From NCBI RefSeq assembly GCF_019703515.2, contig NC_059358.1, positions 47,527,094 through 47,591,093 on the forward strand: DNA of 64,000 nt, given 5' to 3'. The position numbers and the translations under genes are program-made. The notes under the pieces were generated by a model. It did no database searches, was not told the origin of the DNA, and was given only the letters and a program-made list of their open reading frames with translations. Each line of letters starts with the position of its first letter. The first letter of the stretch is position 1. Positions 30,481 through 42,313 of this stretch are shown in pieces. The DNA is from Myxocyprinus asiaticus (Eukaryota; Chordata; Actinopteri; Cypriniformes; Catostomidae).

Positions 30481-32570
30481 TGTTGGGCCTCATGTATTCA
30501 GATAGAAGACAAAGGCAGGCCTAACACAGTCGTAAAAACCTAACTCAAGCCCCCACATTCCAAGTCGTAAATTATACTGATAAAAATCGTGCCAAAATCA
30601 AACAAAGGGAGTCCAAAACTGACTGCAAATCCCATGAAGCCTTGCTCACTAAAGGATCGAACTCTCAACTCCTATTGGATGAGGCACACAACAGAACGCA
30701 CCTCAAACCATGACATCATCAGGAGTTGAAATACCTCTGAAATGCTTCCGGGATTTGCTTCCAGCAACTTTGTTAGTGCTGTATAGACGCAGCTCATCGC
30801 TGCTCTCAGGTGCAACCTCGTGGCACAAGGAAGTAACGTATGACTTGAAACTGTGGCCATACAATCTCCATCTCGCTGGACGAGTTGAGATTACTCTGTG
30901 TTCAACCGAACACTCTAACGGATCCGAAGGAGACCGCTGAGCAATTCACATCTTCATCCGTTTGCCTACAGAAGTGAAGAGATTAAAGATTTCTCTTCCA
31001 TCTTCAATCAAGTCGACATTTCTGAGTTCTCCGCCAGCCCGCCGAGAATCAACAGCTGTACCGCCCGCCGACAGAGCGAGGAAACGGCCTCCCGTCATCA
31101 CCCAAGCCTCAAGGAACCGGGTCAGAGTTAAAGGACGGAGGAAAACACATTCTACCTGTGTCCTCATGCAATTCAAGTAAGAGGTTTACGTCTGGGCAGA
31201 GATAGAATATTATAGCGTGTTATTCTTGTGTTTCAAGGTTTTTGCTTGTACAGTTTACGGATCGCCATGTCCGCTCATTATTAATACTCAGGGTATTAAT
31301 TATCACGAATTTGTTTTGCTGTATTGTGGTCCAACCAAATTGGACTGTTGTGCAATTTCGCCATCGTGGGTGAGACAGGTAAACTGAGTTCATCCATTAA
31401 AGAGTCAAAGTACGCGGGACTGAACTAACAGCTGCTTTCTCTCCAACGATCGCGAAATCGGCTTTAGGGCCGTCACTTCTCTCTCTCTCTCATACTAACC
31501 ACACACACACACACACATACACGCACGCGACCCCTCACAAACATTCTGGCACACATTTTTGGCTCCTAGATAGCTTAATGCTAAAGCCTAGCTTTGTCCC
31601 TAAGCTATCGTACAAGCGAATACACACGGTAACTGGTAGACGCCATTGACTGGTTTCTCTCCGCCCACATTCGCGGTCATATTCCCTGGCCGGAAGTCTC
31701 GCGTGACATACTCTCCACGAGAGTCACGTCCGCCATTTTGTGCGGGTCCCTCCTTACACACACACACACACACTGTCACACACACACCTTATGTGTTATA
31801 CGATTATTTTTATTTCCATATCTAATCATATCACTGTTTAGTTTGTAGTTGTAAGTCGGATGTTTATTGACTGCATTTTATTAATTATTAATTGATATTA
31901 CTGCATAAATAAACTTTGTTTATATTACAAAGAGAAGTGTTTTGGTTTGTTTTGCATACACCTGTGTCATGCTGATGGGATGTCAGTGCTCGGATTCAAA
32001 CCTTCATTCATTGTTTTTTTCCCGAAAATCGATATTCTTCGGATGTCGATTTTCCTAAGAAAACAATCTAATATTGAGACTTATTGTTCTAATATAATAT
32101 TGTTTTACTATTTGGTTATTAGTCCCTGATTCCAGGGTGGTGCCCTGTCAATGTTAATCCTTATTAATATTCTATTGATTTTTGATAATTGATAATTATC
32201 TTTGATGATTGTTGAATTTGAATGATCAATAAGCTAGTGTTAATTTTAATTAATGTTTCATCGATGTTAACAATTAACGATTATCTTTGATAATTGTTGA
32301 TTTAAAGGATTTAAAAAAGCTAACATTGATTCTCATCAATGTTCTATTGATTTTAATAATTAATAATTATCTTTGATAATTATTAATTATTGCTAATAAC
32401 CAAACTTGCTCCTAAATGTAGCACACTACATTTACTGGAGCCCCATATGAGGTTTTAATGAGTTAGATCCAATTAATTAATTTAAATATTGATTAATAAC
32501 TAAAGAAATAATTATTAATTTTTTCTGATAGTAACACTGATCTAAACAACCAGTAAAGCCCTACATATAT
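30481..32570. other. Probable LTR-retrotransposon leader or LTR remnant; no coding region
   Basis: About 2 kb of non-coding sequence. The GC-richer part (30590-31180) and the AT-rich part with GGTGGTGCCCTGTCAATG and CTGGAGCCCCATATGAGG (near 32436) look like retroelement U5/leader sequence to me, but I cannot find paired LTRs, a primer-binding site or gag. (CA)n tracts lie near 31500 and 31755. A degenerate tandem repeat is at 32155-32400. Confidence 0.3.
32155..32400. repeat. Degenerate tandem repeat, about three units of 85-90 bp
   Basis: The block TTCTATTGATTTT...AATTATCTTTGATAATT recurs about three times with substitutions, ending GATAATTATTAATTATTGCT. Very AT-rich and internally palindromic. 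Confidence 0.6.
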
Positions 32571-32574
32571 ACTG

Positions 32575-32609
<35 letters not shown>

Positions 32610-33785
32610 TGTATATTTCCTTTGATGACATCTCCAAAGATAGTATTGTCCCCAGCTTACTAAATGAATCCACACTCAGTGTGTTGTGTGTTTATGTGTA
32701 TGTTTGACCTATTTCAGGATGAAAGGGAAAGCATGCATTCAACATTCAAGCTCACCTGCCCTGACCCAAAACAAAAATCAGCCTTGCTCATGAAAGCACT
32801 CAGTTTTCAAGCCTGGGGCCAAGGGATGGCCTTTGAAGTGACACACTATCTGTGTGTGTATGTGAGCTGAAGAGAGAGTGATAGAGATTCATATTCTTAC
32901 ATCCTTTCCAAAAGAATGAGATAAAAAGTGTGCATTTATTTTATTTACACACTGGTTTCACATTTGGTTTCACACTAATTTATGAAGGTTTGTGAGTGTG
33001 GGAGGTTTAGGGCCCTATTGTCACAGACTAATGAATGTAGTTGGATGTGTGTGTGTGTGAGGTGATAGTAATTTGAGTCTTTCACACTCTCACACAGGGA
33101 TGTTTTGAGGTGGAAAATTGAGGCTCTTCCTCCTGTTGACCCAGGGTTCATAGATCTTCTCTGATGTGTGTGGTACAATGCATTTGTGTCGCTATCTGCC
33201 ATGAGTTTAGCCTTGAGGTAAAGTGATCAGTTCTACTCTAAACTTCCCAACTGATATCTCTCTCCTCTGGATGTGCTGATAGGGAATGAATGAGATGAAT
33301 GGATGAGGGTCAGAAGAAAGAAGGAAGGAAGTGTGTTTCTTTGCTGACAGAAGAGTCATTCACCAACTGGAGAAGAGGTCGACACCTCCTCAAATGTGCT
33401 TGTATTTCTGTGCTCATTATATAAATATGCATTAAACAATTACATTGGAGGTATGGATTGGGAACTCAACTAGAGTTAAAGTCATTGGAGTGGAACCCTC
33501 CGGAATAACATTCCGGCACTTTCAATTTAAAAAAGAAACTAAATGTTGGCAGTTTGTTGTAGACAGGTTCCAGTTTATTTATTTATTTTTTTGCATCCTC
33601 TCTCCATTTATAAAGTTCTTTAAAGGTAATTGCATGAGCATTATGCTTCTGTCTAGTCTGTGTCGGAAAATGTTCAGCTATATTCACAAAGAGTGGCACA
33701 GTTTTGAGCTCACACGCGCCACCTCGCTCCGGTGCCCACTTCTGTTCTGTTCTGTTGATGTGCAATTAATTTGCATATTATTATA
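32571..33785. other. No gene recognised
   Basis: (TA)n then (CA)n at 32576-32609. An acceptor-like TTTGACCTATTTCAG ends at about 32718 before an open frame to 32870, but the protein is not recognisable and no donor or family match supports an exon. Confidence 0.45.
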
Positions 33786-34340
33786 CACAATTAATATGCA
33801 GTTATAGCAACTTTCATGCAGTATTTGTCAGGAACACTTTACAATAATGTTCCATTGGTTAACATTAGTTAACAACATTAGTTAACATGAACTAATATTG
33901 AACAGTATCAATTAGTAATTTATTAATCTTAGTTAATGTTGATTTCAACGGGCTGCTCCCATTAGGGGTCACCACAGCGGACCATCCCTGATCCACATAT
34001 TTGACTTTGCACAGGTTTTACGCTGGATGCCCTTCCTGACGCAACCCCCAATTGCTGGGGGACTCTCACGCACACCTACGGGGCAATTTTACAGTCTCCA
34101 ATTCACTTAACCTGCATGTTTTTGGACTTGTTGGGGAAACCTAATGCATTAACTAATGTTAACAAATGGAACCTTATTGTAAAGTGTTACCATACTTGTC
34201 AAATAGTGGAGATTTTACATCAAACAAATGCTTAATAAATACACTTATTCATACTTTTATAATACAAATATTTATAAAATATTTATAGACCATTAATCCA
34301 GGGGATATTAATATAAAATGTTACCCATTAATTAAAACTC
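33786..34340. repeat. Three-level MITE nest
   Basis: Outer: family Z arms, TATGCAGTTATAGCAAC on the left and TGCTTAATAAATACACTTAT to TTAATATAAAATGTTACCC on the right. Middle: an element with inverted ends AACACTTTACAATAATGTTC (33835) and TTATTGTAAAGTGTTACC (to about 34190), flanked by TATTTGTCA and TACTTGTCA-like duplications. Inner: 33950-34136, a common fish repeat with GGTCACCACAGCGGACC and GGATGCCCTTCCTGACGCAA. Confidence 0.6.
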
Positions 34341-35219
34341 GATACATTTACTGTTTTTCAACAACTGTCCTATTTGTTTATACATTTATTTCTCCTAATG
34401 AATTTTGAGAAAAACACCTGAGACACAGACTACTCTGAGGAGCATTGTTGAACAAGTTTTAGTATTTGGCAATGACATGGATTTGTAGGCATACCAAAAA
34501 GAAAAGGATGGAGTAGTAGCTAAGTGTGTGTTAGTCGTCATGCAGAGATGAGTGTGTGTTGTGCTCTTATCTTAATGGAATCAGAGGGCGGCTGTTTGTC
34601 TAGCTGAGGGCTGGGGTGTGGTACACTCCATTACAAAGCTTTTGTCATGCTAACCGATGGGCTCAGTGTGGAGCTCCCCGCTGGGCTGCAGCTCTTTTGT
34701 GTGTGCTGCACTCTCAGCAGGACTGTCTACACAGCACGGCAGGAGCAGGCTGGGGGGCGTTGTGCCCCTGCGTCAGGCCTCAAGTCTTGTGTGATCCGTA
34801 GGGTCCCTCTGATTAGCAAAACCTCGACCTGCTGGTGTCCCCCGGCTCTGAGCGGCCCCGTCCCATCCTTCACTTGCCTGTTATCCCCTGCTCTCCCTCT
34901 GTGCTGTGAATCGAGTGTGTGAGGTGGATACGTACAGAGAGTGAGAGCCTTTCTTGAGTGATTTAAGGATTTGTGTTTGGCTAGATGATGTGCCATTTGG
35001 TGCAGACAAACCCCCATCCTAATTTTGTCTAATGAAGTGGACTCTTAAGGTTTTGAATAGGAAATGGTATGTCAGTACAAAAAAATCAACAAGTGAGACA
35101 GAACCAACTCTATTTGGGGTTAATGCCAAAAAACCTGTTAAGAACAAGTAATATTTCACCCCAAAATTGAAAAGAAATGAGAAATAGTATTTTGCATAAA
35201 GACAATTAATCCTACTTTA
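34341..35219. other. No gene recognised; GC-rich patch 34560-34925
   Basis: The patch is distinctly GC-richer than its surroundings and open on both strands (about 91-96 codons). I cannot match it to a protein and see no convincing splice sites. It could be a conserved non-coding element or an exon of an unrecognised gene. Confidence 0.35.
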
Positions 35220-35440
35220 GACAAATTGGTAACACTTTACATTAAAGTTCCATATGTTAAGGGTTTATAAAAAGGTTCATCAAGACTGAAGTAATTTACA
35301 AATGCATTATATGCAGTTATAACAACATTAATAAAAAGGCTTTCATGTAATACTTGCCTAATAGTGAGCATTTTTAAATTGTTAGAAATGTTTAATAAAT
35401 TCACTTATATGCAATTATATTATTTAAAAAAAATGCCTAT
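35220..35440 (+). repeat. Family Z fold-back MITE, single arm
   Basis: Starts near GGTAACACTTTACATTAAAG and continues TATATGCAGTTATAACAACA and TAATACTTGCCTAATAGTGA, matching the left arm of the copy at 59114. The opposite arm is not found nearby. Confidence 0.6.
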
Positions 35441-35570
35441 TATTTACTATTGTGGTGAGATTAAAATGAGAGATTATGTTATTTTGTGTTTATATTCATG
35501 ACTGTCTTGATGCAATTGTGTTGTCACTTTTCATGTCACGTTGATGTCAAAAGAATGGTGCTACTTCAAG

Positions 35571-36255
35571 TGTCAAGTCAAGTCATTTTTATTTGTATAG
35601 CGCTTTTCACAACACACATCGTTTCAAAGCAGCTTTACAGAAAATCATGCATTAACAAAACATGAAACTGTAATATCTATAAAGTCTTAGAGGCATCATT
35701 GTGTAGTTTGATTAAATATGATTTAAATTGTGTATAGAAATTAAATAATTAAATAATAATTGTATTTAGAACCCTGTGATTAAGCTGAAGGCGACTGTGG
35801 CAAGGAACACACAACTCCATAAGATGTTGGTTAATGGAGAAAAATAACCTTGGGAGAAACCAGACTCACATGAATATAATGCCAATATTAGTTATTTATG
35901 TCCAGTGCAGGCCATGGTTTTAAATTTGTGAATAAAGTAAGCGTTAAGGTCCATTGTTAAAAAATAATAATAAATTGTTTTGTTGTTTTAAGTTTTTTTT
36001 TTTTTTTAACTATAAGATTAATGACTAATGTCTTTTAAGTAAATCCTGGTTTAACTGCAGAAGTTCACACTGATGCATTGTCCTTTGTTAGTTGGCTGAT
36101 GAAGGCTTTTGTTGGCAATTAAATGATAGTCTATGTATTCCATTTCAAGAGTGTAGTCCATCAATAGACAAAGGTGATGCAGGCAGAGATAAATGAGGTG
36201 CATCGCAGTTCAACCGGCAAGTCATTTTGTTGAGGTTCAGTGGGGTCCATCTTAA
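35571..36255 (-). mobile_element. 3' end of the L2-type LINE, cut off by piggyBac
   Basis: On the minus strand it ends with GTGAAAAGCGCTATACAAAT and a short TTGAC tandem tail, typical of fish L2 3' ends. The body of the same element appears to resume at 38044 after the piggyBac relic, since orientation and 3' UTR order agree. Confidence 0.75.
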
Positions 36256-36531
36256 CCCTTATGTTCTGTTTGGGGTCTATATGACCTCAGACCCTCTTAA
36301 AATAGTAAAAAAAAACATATGCATCGTTATTTTTTTATCCTGATATTTCATGAATTTTCCTAATTACATAAGATCTTTTAAGAAATGTGTTTTTTACTTA
36401 ATGATACACTATGACATGACTACACACATGTGATGTTTGGGGTCATATTGACCCCAGTAATAAATGTTATTGAGAGCAAAGGATTTTCACATGCTTTGAA
36501 TCTGTTTGGTACCTAAGGTGCAGTTTCTCAA

Positions 36532-36536
<5 letters not shown>

Positions 36537-36597
<61 letters not shown>

Positions 36598-36645
36598 ATA
36601 CACACTCTCTCTATCTCTCTCCCTCACACACACACTCTCTCTCTG
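36537..36645. repeat. Compound (CT)n(CA)n(CT)n microsatellite
   Basis: Sits immediately upstream of the surviving transposase codons, at the point where the rest of the reading frame should be. Confidence 0.92.
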
Positions 36646-37170
36646 ATGAGCACATTGCACAGAGATACATCAATAAGCACCAGAGATGACAAGAAACCAG
36701 ACATGGTGTTAGATTACAATAACACAAAAGGAGGGGTAGACAACCTGGACAAAGTGGTTGCCACATACAGCTGTCAACGAAAGACCGCTCGTTGGCCCCA
36801 GGTAATATTCTTCAACATCCTGGATATCAGTGCATACAATGCGTTTGTGATATGGTGTGCCATCAACAATGAGTGGTGTGGTGGCAAAATGAACTGGAGG
36901 AGAATATTCTTGGAGCAGCTAGGATATGCCTTGGCAAGGCCTCACATTGACAGGAGAGAGCACCTTCCTAGGTCACCTTTTGCTGCATCCACTGTGAGGG
37001 AGATTCAAAGTCGGCCTGAAGCAATCACTTCTCCAGCAGCTGCTGGAAAAAGTCGACGATGCCAGGTCTGCTCCAGAAAAAATTATTCAAAGACTAAAAA
37101 ATAATGTCTGAAATGTCACAAGTATTTGTGTACAGCAGATGCACAAATTATCTGTTCCTCTTGCATCTGA
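36646..37170 (+). pseudogene. piggyBac transposase C-terminal fragment with in-frame stop
   Basis: Codes for the end of a DDE-type piggyBac transposase: KPDMVLDYNNTKGGVDNLDK (containing the conserved late Asp), then RWPQVIFFNILDISAYNAFV and FLEQLGYALARPHI. The cysteine-rich tail starts with CQVC at 37060. A TAA at 37102-37104 cuts the tail; the same frame then continues CLKCHKYLC...ICSSCI to a TGA at 37168-37170. Without the stop the tail would have the usual paired CxxC zinc-binding spacing. About 150 of an expected 550-600 residues remain. The ATG at 36646 is chance, within former coding sequence or repeat. Confidence 0.9.
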
Positions 37171-37336
37171 AGTTAGTCTTTTTTGTGTTTCACCATTAGC
37201 ATAATACAGTATCAGGAATTTTGTGGTGTGACAGGGTTTTAGGAGAAAAGTATTTGGCCATCCTTTTTGTGTATATGTATATAGAGGGAATAAAAGAAAA
37301 ACTCTTTGAATATCAGCAGTTCAAGACATATTGGTA

Positions 37337-37375
<39 letters not shown>

Positions 37376-38414
37376 ATATACCTTTTTCTTTATTATTATT
37401 ATTTTGTGTAATCAAAAGTTATATGGTTATTTTTAGATTTCATTTTTTAATTTTTTTTCTGAAACGTGCCCTTGAAATTTGCATGAAATTTACATTTGGC
37501 TGTCCTGTTGCCCAGACGATGTGTATATACTGTAAATTTGCACATAGTTAGTTTGCCTGGTTAGTGAGTGTGTAGTAAAAAAAGCACTTTTGCATTTACT
37601 TAATTTTTCTTTTTTTAAAAACAATGATATCTGACCAGGGTCAGATTGACCCCAAACATAAGTAATGTTACTATTTTGGAAAACAATTTTTTTTTTCTTA
37701 AACAAAAGGGATATTTCTATTTGTTCAATAACATATATAGAACATATACAGCTATATATATTTTTTCATTATTTTGTGTAAATTAAGAACTGATATGGTT
37801 ATTTCTGTAATTAGTTGCTTTTCTGAAATGCACATTCCTTCTTCAGTGAATGTAAGAGTTAATGATACATTTATTTCTATTCTTTTATCAGTTCAATAAG
37901 CTCCGGATAAATGGAAAGGAACATTTAAGCAGGAAAAAAAGGTTTATTTCATCATTATAATTATCATTTTCACACTTTAATCATTGGGTAACAGTGACCT
38001 CAAACAACGAGGAAGTGAAGCAAATCTCAACAGAACATAAGGGTCCAAGGTTCAGGCAGTGGCATATGAAGTATCCCATGTCTTACAGCTGGAGTTGGCA
38101 TAAGTTCATCCTCTGAAGTCAAAAGACTGAAGTGATGTCTGGCTAGCACTGGCTGTAGATTGTCGTCATCTTTCAATGACATGTAGCAGTTGAGTCCAAC
38201 ATCAAGCAGGAACGGAGCTGGATCTGGCCGGCTCTGGTAACCTCGTGATATGAATCCCAAGTTTGAGACATGGAAACAAAAAAATTTATATTAGCGTAGA
38301 TGCCATTCAATTTTATGCAGAGTTATATTTCTGGTTCTGGCAGACCTAACTAAAGCAGCCTAATTGTGAGTTGAAGGATAAATTAGGCGTATGCCTGACT
38401 AAATAAATGAGCCT

Positions 38415-39435
38415 TTAGTCTAGACTTAAACTGAAATTTAACAGGTAGCCAATGTAACAATGATAGAATGGGGCTAATATTATCATATTTCTTGGTTCAT
38501 ACTCTGGCAGCTGCATTTTGAACCAATTTAAGTTTATTGAACTTGCTGGACATCCTCCCAGTAATGCATTACAATAATCTAGTCTTGAGGTCATGAACAC
38601 ATGAATTAGTTTTTCGGCATCGGCAACAGAGAGCATGTGTCGTAATTAAGCAATATTTCTCAGGTGGAAGAATGCTGTTCTACAAACATTGGAAATTAGA
38701 TTTTCAAAGGACTGATTGGTATCAAATATAACACCAAAGTTCTTTGCTGCAGAAGATGATGTATCAGTATATCCATCGAGAGACAAATTATATTTTAGCT
38801 GTTAATTTTTAGAGGTTTTTGGTCAGATCATTTGTACCTCTGTTTTGTCGGAATTGAGTAGAAGGAAATTTCTGGCCATCCAATCATTGATTTCATTGAT
38901 ACACTCTGCTAATTTGGAGAATTTTGAATTTTCATTGGGTTTAGAAGAAATATAAAGTTGTGTATCGTCAGCATAACAGTGGAAACTTATTCCATGATTC
39001 CTGATAATATCTCCCAGGGGAAGCATGTATAAGGAGAAAAGCAGAAGTCCTAAAACTGATCCCTGTGGCACTCCATACTTAACTTTTGTTTGATTTGACA
39101 ATTCCACGTTTACACAAACAAAGTGGTAGCGGTCTGATAAATAGGACCAAAACCATGCTAATGCAAGTCCACTAATGCCAACATAATTCTCCAGCCTATT
39201 CAAGAGAATGTTGTGATCTATCATGTCGAATGCAGCACTAAGATCTAAAAGCACTAGAAGAGTCATTTGTAACTCTGATTAGTGCAGTCTCTGTACTGTG
39301 ATGAGGCTTAAATCCTGACTGAAATTCTTCATATATTTTGTTTCTCTGTAGAAATGAACATAGTTGTGAGGACACTACCTTTTCTATCATTTTCGACATA
39401 AATGGTAGATTTGAAATCGGTCTGTAATTAGACAA
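38415..39435 (-). pseudogene. L2 LINE reverse transcriptase
   Basis: Read from 39435: SNYRPISNLPFMSKMIEKVV, FQSGFKPHHSTETALIRV, then, in an overlapping frame, [19 protein letters not shown] (motif A), YGVPQGSVLGLLLFSLYML (motif B; the usual GP replaced by GL) and FHCYADDTQLYIS (motif C, Asp-Asp intact) to 38823. The C-terminal TSRLDYCNALLGG block lies at about 38590-38530, after further frame changes. RT for target-primed reverse transcription, now non-functional. Confidence 0.88.
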
Positions 39436-39678
39436 TTTTCTAAGATTAAGTTGTGGCTTCTTAATAAGCGGTTTGATAACCCATTTTAAAATTTCTTGGG
39501 ATATGTCCTAATGTTAGCGAGGAGTTAATAATATTAAGAAGAGGTTCTGAGATTACTGGGAATACCTTTTTTAAGAGCTTAGTTGGTATTGGATCTAACA
39601 TACATGCTGTGGCTTTTGATAAGATTTGTTAGCTCTTGACCTATGACAGCGAAGGATTGAAATTGCTCGTGAGCAAAA

Positions 39679-40514
39679 TTATGACACTGTTTTTTGAGGT
39701 GCTGTGACAGTCGATTGCATAGTTCCAATTTTATTTCTGATTATTTCAATTTTATCAGTAAAGAAATTCATGAAGTCATTACTATTGTGCTGTGACTGAA
39801 TATCTGGTTCAGTCAATTCTTTATTCCTAACCAATTTAGTCACAGTACTGAATAAACACCTAGGATTGTTGTGGTTATTTTCTATGAGTTTGCTAAAATA
39901 TGCTGACCTGGCAGCTTTTAGTGCCTGTCTGTAGTTACAGACACTATCCTTCCATGCACCACGAAATACCTCTGATTTTGTATTCTTCCACTTGCACTCC
40001 ATTTTCCGAGCTGCTTTCTTGAGAGCATGAGTGTGATCATTGTACCATGGTGCAAGGCTTTTTTCTTTAATTTTCTTTAATCGAAGGGGGGTGGCACTAT
40101 CAAGAGTGCTAGAGAAGACTGTATTTATACTTTCTGATAATACATTTTAAAGATGAGGTAATGATCTGAGATGTGATCGCTCTGTGGTAGAATTTCTATA
40201 GTATCAACATCAACTCCATCTGACAGAATTAAATCTAGCATATGGCGATAAGTTGGTCCTGTCACATTTTGTCTGACTCCAAGAGAGTTGAGAATATCAA
40301 TAAATGCTCATCCCAATGTCTTACTTTCATTATCTATGTGAATGTTGAAGTCACCAACAATTAAAGCTCTATCTACATTAACTACTAGATCTGATAGAAA
40401 ATTTGCAAATTTACCAAGGAAACCAGAGTAAGGCCCAGGTGATCTATTTACTGTAGCAAGGGCAAAAGACAACAGAGATTTTTTATGTATATCTGACGGT
40501 GTCATATTAAGCAT
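39679..40514 (-). pseudogene. L2 LINE endonuclease and linker region
   Basis: At 40514-40308 the frame contains ALIVGDFNIHIDN, the endonuclease GDFN motif, with YSGFLGKFANFLSDL before it. The linker at 40002-39679 reads VCNYRQALKAARSAYFSKLI and CLFSTVTKLV, typical of the stretch between EN and RT in these LINEs. Stops and frameshifts separate the pieces; the EN N-terminal part (toward 40700) is heavily damaged. Confidence 0.75.
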
Positions 40515-40851
40515 TATAAGTTAAAAAGACTTAAACTTATATCATGTCCTCTGAGTAACACCAAAAACGTCACTGTAAATTGTAGCAACACCTCCTCCTC
40601 GACCCTTCAGATGAGGCTCATGTTTATAACAATAACCTGGGGGAGTAGATTAATTTAAACTAATATATTCATCTGGTTTAAGCCAGGTTTCAGTCAAACA
40701 GAGCGCATCCAAACTATGATCTGTAATAATTTAATTTACAATTAGTGCTTTGTTAGAAAGAGATCCAATGTTTATTAACCCTACCTTTATATGATGTTTA
40801 TATAAAAAAATAAAAAATAAACTTTTTTTTTTTTTTTTTCCAAGTTTGACC

Positions 40852-41925
40852 TTAATACATTTTTTTTCTAAATGGTTTAGTGAGAGTTTTGTGTTTGGTA
40901 GTTCGGGGAACAGACACAGTCTCTATGTGATATCTAGGTGATACAGTCTCTATGTGTTGCAGTTTATGTGACCTGTGTGACGTCTCAAGGCAGCTAGCAG
41001 ATGTTTGGATTAACCAGTTTTTCTGCTTCCTGACCTGGGCCCAGTTCGTCAAATACTATCATTATTAAGTCTATGAGCCAAATTACTAGAGAGGAGAGTG
41101 GCACCTTCCCTGGAGGGATGGAGTCCGTCTCTCTTTAGCAGGTCAGGTCTACCCCAAAAACTCTTCCAATTGTCTATAAATCCTTTGCTATTCTCCAGAC
41201 ACCACTCCATTCAGTGACATCCAGCCATTCAGTGACACTAATCTACTATAAACCACATCACCACGACGAGCAGAGAGGGGGCCAGAGCATATTACATTGT
41301 CTGACATCGTTTCTGCAAGTTCACACACCTCTTTAACATTATCTCTAGTGATCTCTGACTGGCAAAGCTGGACATTGTTAGTGCCGACATGGATAACAAT
41401 TTTAGAAAATCTACGTTTAGCATTAGCCAGCACTTGTTAATTTGATCTGATGTCAGACGCTCTGGCATCCGAAATGCATTTAACAATAGTGGCTAGAGTC
41501 TCTATTTCCACGTTCCTTACAATAGAATCACCAATGATTAGGGCTATTTCAACATGATTCTCAGTGGGTGCATCACTGAGTGGGGAGAATCGATTGGAAA
41601 CCCTAACAGGAACGGGAAAGTGGTGTCACTTAGCTGAGCGAGTATGCCGCCGAGACGTCACCCAATCGCCCTGCTGCGGGGGTTCTTCAGCCAGAACCAA
41701 AGTGTATGTGTTGCTCTCTGTACTACCAGCATACGAAACAGTATCTACTGGCTTCTCTTTCTCACTGACCTCCACTAGCGTTCGGATGTGTGTCTCATTA
41801 ATCTTCTCCATCAGCTTGACTAATTCCTTACATTTATCACATGTAAACCCCTCACTGCTGATGGAAGAAGCTATAGTAAACATCTGGCATGTAATGCAGG
41901 AAGCAATAGCTTGAGTGGATGCCAT
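40852..41925 (-). pseudogene. L2 LINE ORF1 with SGNH-esterase-type domain
   Basis: Starts at 41925 with a cysteine motif (CITCQMF, then FTCDKCKELVKLMEKI leading into a helical, coiled-coil-like stretch). After a frame change, 41486-41188 contains KIVIHVGTNNVQL and NVICSGPLSARRGDVVYSRL, the GTN(D/N) and following blocks of an SGNH/GDSL-type hydrolase fold. Fish L2 ORF1 proteins with an esterase domain are known; their role in retrotransposition is not settled. Here the GTND aspartate reads as Asn. Remaining ORF1 sequence to 40852 is degraded. Confidence 0.7.
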
Positions 41926-42034
41926 GACTTACCGCAATCATTTGTTGTTGTTGTGGTTGTTCTTGAGCGGTGAGGGTTTGAGATCAATGTGGTTCCTAAT
42001 CAGCAGATGTCTGAGATTGATGCAATAATCTGTG

Positions 42035-42313
42035 TGTAGTGAGACAGATAATGGGTGTTGTACTGATTTTTTGTCCATTGTATGGGTTGTCCAATCACCG
42101 CCCCCCAGGAAGCGTATAAAATAGGGCTTTGGGATACCATTTGGTGTGCGTCATTGCCTGAGGACCACCCATTCCAGCTTCACTCCCTTCCGCTTCCCTG
42201 AAGCATTCTCCTGCATTTCGGATTGCTGTTGACATGTTGATGTACGTTGTTGTGATTCATGAGTGTGCGACCAGCTGTAAAGCTGCAGTCGATCTAAGGC
42301 TGCATCTGTGACA
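42035..42313 (+). repeat. Gypsy 5' LTR, truncated
   Basis: Matches 46616-46905 apart from substitutions and an 18-bp loss around 42096. It carries the promoter-like AGCGTATAAAATAGGGC (TATA box near 42114). After CATCTGTGACATGAA it passes directly into gag zinc-knuckle sequence, so the rest of the LTR is missing. Confidence 0.85.

Larger units (their letters stand above)
36256..38043 (+). mobile_element. piggyBac-type transposon relic
   Basis: Exact 15-bp inverted ends CCCTTATGTTCTGTT (36256) and AACAGAACATAAGGG (to 38043). TTAA, the piggyBac target, precedes the left end; the right flank reads TCCA instead, so one copy has mutated or the right flank changed. Subterminal palindromes such as GGGGTCATATTGACCCC (36439-36455) recur. 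It encodes only the last part of a transposase (36646-37170); the N-terminal two thirds have been lost or replaced by microsatellite. Interrupts the LINE 3' UTR. Confidence 0.88.
38044..42034 (-). mobile_element. L2-type LINE body with esterase-type ORF1
   Basis: Minus-strand LINE whose 3' end lies at 35571-36255 across the piggyBac insertion (about 4.7 kb in total). Order on the minus strand: ORF1 (41925-40852) with a CxxC motif and an SGNH-esterase-type segment, then ORF2 with endonuclease (about 40514-39679) and RT (39435-38415), then 3' UTR. This two-ORF plan with esterase is known from fish L2/CR1 elements. All parts carry stops or frameshifts. The 5' limit is uncertain; it meets the Gypsy LTR at 42035. 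Confidence 0.8.

Noticed and set aside
30946..31180. Opposed 72- and 76-codon frames as host genes
   Set aside because: Both fall in sequence that looks like non-coding retroelement leader; no family motif.
32664..32870. Possible exon after TTTGACCTATTTCAG
   Set aside because: Weak pyrimidine tract, no donor, no recognisable protein; listed only as part of the spacer.
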